NCBI GenBank assembly: GCA_900557435.1
Contig: USSH01000103.1
Location: 1 to 7,996 of the forward strand
Source of the DNA: an uncultured Coprococcus sp.
GTDB lineage: Bacteria > Bacillota > Clostridia > Lachnospirales > Lachnospiraceae
Direction: 5' to 3'
Length of the DNA stretch: 7,996 nt
Shown here: positions 7,653 through 7,996 of the stretch, piece after piece
Numbering within the stretch: position 1 is the stretch's first letter
Layout of the letters: the number at the start of each line of letters is the position of its first letter
Translations under genes and position numbers: made by a program
The notes under the pieces: model-generated
What the model was told of the DNA's origin: nothing
What the model saw: only the letters and a program-made list of their open reading frames with translations
Database searches by the model: none

Positions 7653-7729
7653 TTTTTCATAACCTCACCTTTTAATCGTTTTACATCAGCCCTCCGGATT
7701 CTTATCAGGCAAATAGCTGACTCAGCATA

Positions 7730-7774
7730 TCAGGTTTTGCATGAAGACCTGACACACACATTTATTCTCAGCAT
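7730..7774 (-). CDS. Possible 14-residue leader peptide upstream of the response regulator
   Basis: The minus strand has AGGAGGTGAT (7781-7790), complementary to the 16S rRNA 3' end over ten bases, then 6 nt, then ATG and 14 codons encoding MLRINVCVRSSCKT before TGA. The start context is the strongest in the window, yet the ORF is tiny and unlike anything I recognise. Caution: the same bases also make a good promoter (TTGAGA-17 bp-TATGCT). If that promoter is the true one, transcription starts inside this ORF and it is not translated. For it to be expressed, transcription must start upstream, for example from TTGTTT-17 bp-GATAAT nearby. Existence is therefore open. Confidence 0.35.
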   Translation of the reverse strand: MLRINVCVRSSCKT

Positions 7775-7798
7775 ACCACAATCACCTCCTGTTCTCAA
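7770..7798 (-). promoter_or_regulatory. Candidate promoter of the response regulator-kinase operon
   Basis: Minus-strand TTGAGA (7793-7798, five of six) and TATGCT (7770-7775, four of six) are 17 bp apart, with the extended -10 TGG in front of TATGCT. Start would be near 7763, giving a leader of about 110 nt. An alternative further upstream is TTGTTT-17-GATAAT. Confidence 0.5.
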
Positions 7799-7837
7799 TT
7801 ATCACTATATCGTCATTAAGAAACAACTCGATGAAAG

Positions 7838-7854
7838 TTTAAGATATCTTTAAG
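7838..7854. promoter_or_regulatory. TTTAAG direct repeat, 11-bp period (likely OmpR/PhoB-type operator)
   Basis: TTTAAG occurs at 7838-7843 and 7849-7854, exactly 11 bp apart with 5 bp between (ATATC). Direct repeats of about one helical turn are the usual binding sites of OmpR/PhoB-family regulators, one of which is encoded 190 bp away. The repeat sits where the -35 of the divergent gene is expected, and about 40 bp upstream of the candidate operon -35. It is nested in a dyad GAAAG...CTTTC (7833-7860) centred on GATATC. Confidence 0.5.
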
Positions 7855-7869
7855 GCTTTCCGAAATTTG

Positions 7870-7878
7870 TGGTATACT
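7870..7878 (+). promoter_or_regulatory. Extended -10 promoter of the DUF4317-type gene
   Basis: TGGTATACT gives a five-of-six -10 (7873-7878) with the extended TGn motif. The -35 position holds only TTTAAG/TTAAGG, a poor match that coincides with the second copy of the direct repeat, suggesting dependence on an activator. Start is near 7885, leaving about 33 nt before the ATG. Confidence 0.6.
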
Positions 7879-7917
7879 AGGAAAGAATACTAATTTAATA
7901 GAAACGGAGTTTTATTT

Positions 7918-7996
7918 ATGACAAAAAAAGATGTACTTGAGATCAGGCACCAATTTGCCCCATCCACATGTTCTATCAGTAAGATCTGCGGATGCT
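7918..7996 (+). CDS. DUF4317 family protein, N-terminal fragment (runs off right edge)
   Basis: Only 26 codons are present, beginning MTKKDVLEIRHQFAPSTCSI and continuing SKICGC. This pattern (KKD-LEIR-x-F, a Cys-x-I/F-x-x-I/M-CGC segment) matches my recollection of the start of DUF4317 proteins, conserved but uncharacterised proteins of Clostridia. The ATG is preceded by GGAG (7906-7909) with 8-nt spacing. It is divergent from the two-component operon and shares its 265-bp control region. No function can be given from this fragment. Confidence 0.75.
   Translation, partial: MTKKDVLEIRHQFAPSTCSISKICGC

Noticed and set aside
7637..7660. Minus-strand ATG at 7660 giving a 7-codon ORF overlapping the response-regulator start
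   Set aside because: Its ATG is only 2 nt from the GAGG core, too close for good initiation, while the same Shine-Dalgarno is well spaced for the ATG at 7652. Kept only as a curiosity.

Overview
The window looks like a chromosomal segment of a low-to-moderate GC Gram-positive anaerobe, most likely a Clostridia/Lachnospiraceae-type gut bacterium. This is inferred from the type of LTA-synthase-like sulfatase, a small FeoB-associated-like/HMA membrane protein, the style of the VanR/VanS-like two-component genes, and the first codons of a DUF4317-type gene. I cannot name the species from sequence alone. Nothing mobile (IS, integrase, att site), no CRISPR array and no origin is visible.

Layout. 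All genes but the last are on the minus strand. Positions 1-636 hold the N-terminal 212 codons of IMP dehydrogenase (guaB), which runs off the left edge. Between it and the next gene lie a likely guaB -10 box and a perfect 12-bp terminator stem (723-755). Positions 803-3055 encode a 750-residue five-TM LTA-synthase-family phosphoglycerol transferase with all expected catalytic residues, plus an extra C-terminal beta-rich domain and a Thr/Glu/Lys-rich tail. It has a clear extended -10 promoter. Next comes a tRNA-Gly(GCC) unit (3273-3344) with its own promoter and intrinsic terminator. Positions 3457-4320 are a two-gene metal-handling operon: a Fur-type regulator with an atypical Cys-rich C terminus, followed 21 nt later by a membrane-anchored HMA metallochaperone-like protein. 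Its promoter is covered by two kinds of dyad, one resembling a Fur box. Positions 4516-7652 are a translationally coupled OmpR/PhoB-type response regulator and a large six-TM sensor kinase, preceded by a leader of about 110-150 nt. At 7918 a gene starting like DUF4317 proteins begins on the plus strand, divergent from the two-component operon.

How the parts relate. guaB (GMP synthesis), the LTA synthase-like enzyme (cell envelope) and the tRNA look like independent units. The Fur-like/HMA pair is probably an autoregulated iron- or copper-responsive module. The response regulator/kinase pair is an envelope signalling system whose stimulus is not shown by its neighbours. The shared 265-bp divergent region carries a TTTAAG-N5-TTTAAG direct repeat, typical of OmpR/PhoB-family binding sites, so the regulator may control itself and/or the DUF4317 gene.

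No wholly new multi-gene system is evident. The most unusual points are the Cys-rich Fur-like protein and its compound operator, the EF-hand/dockerin-like loop in the kinase sensor domain, and a 14-codon ORF with a perfect 10-nt Shine-Dalgarno sequence in the response-regulator leader. That ORF competes with an overlapping promoter prediction.
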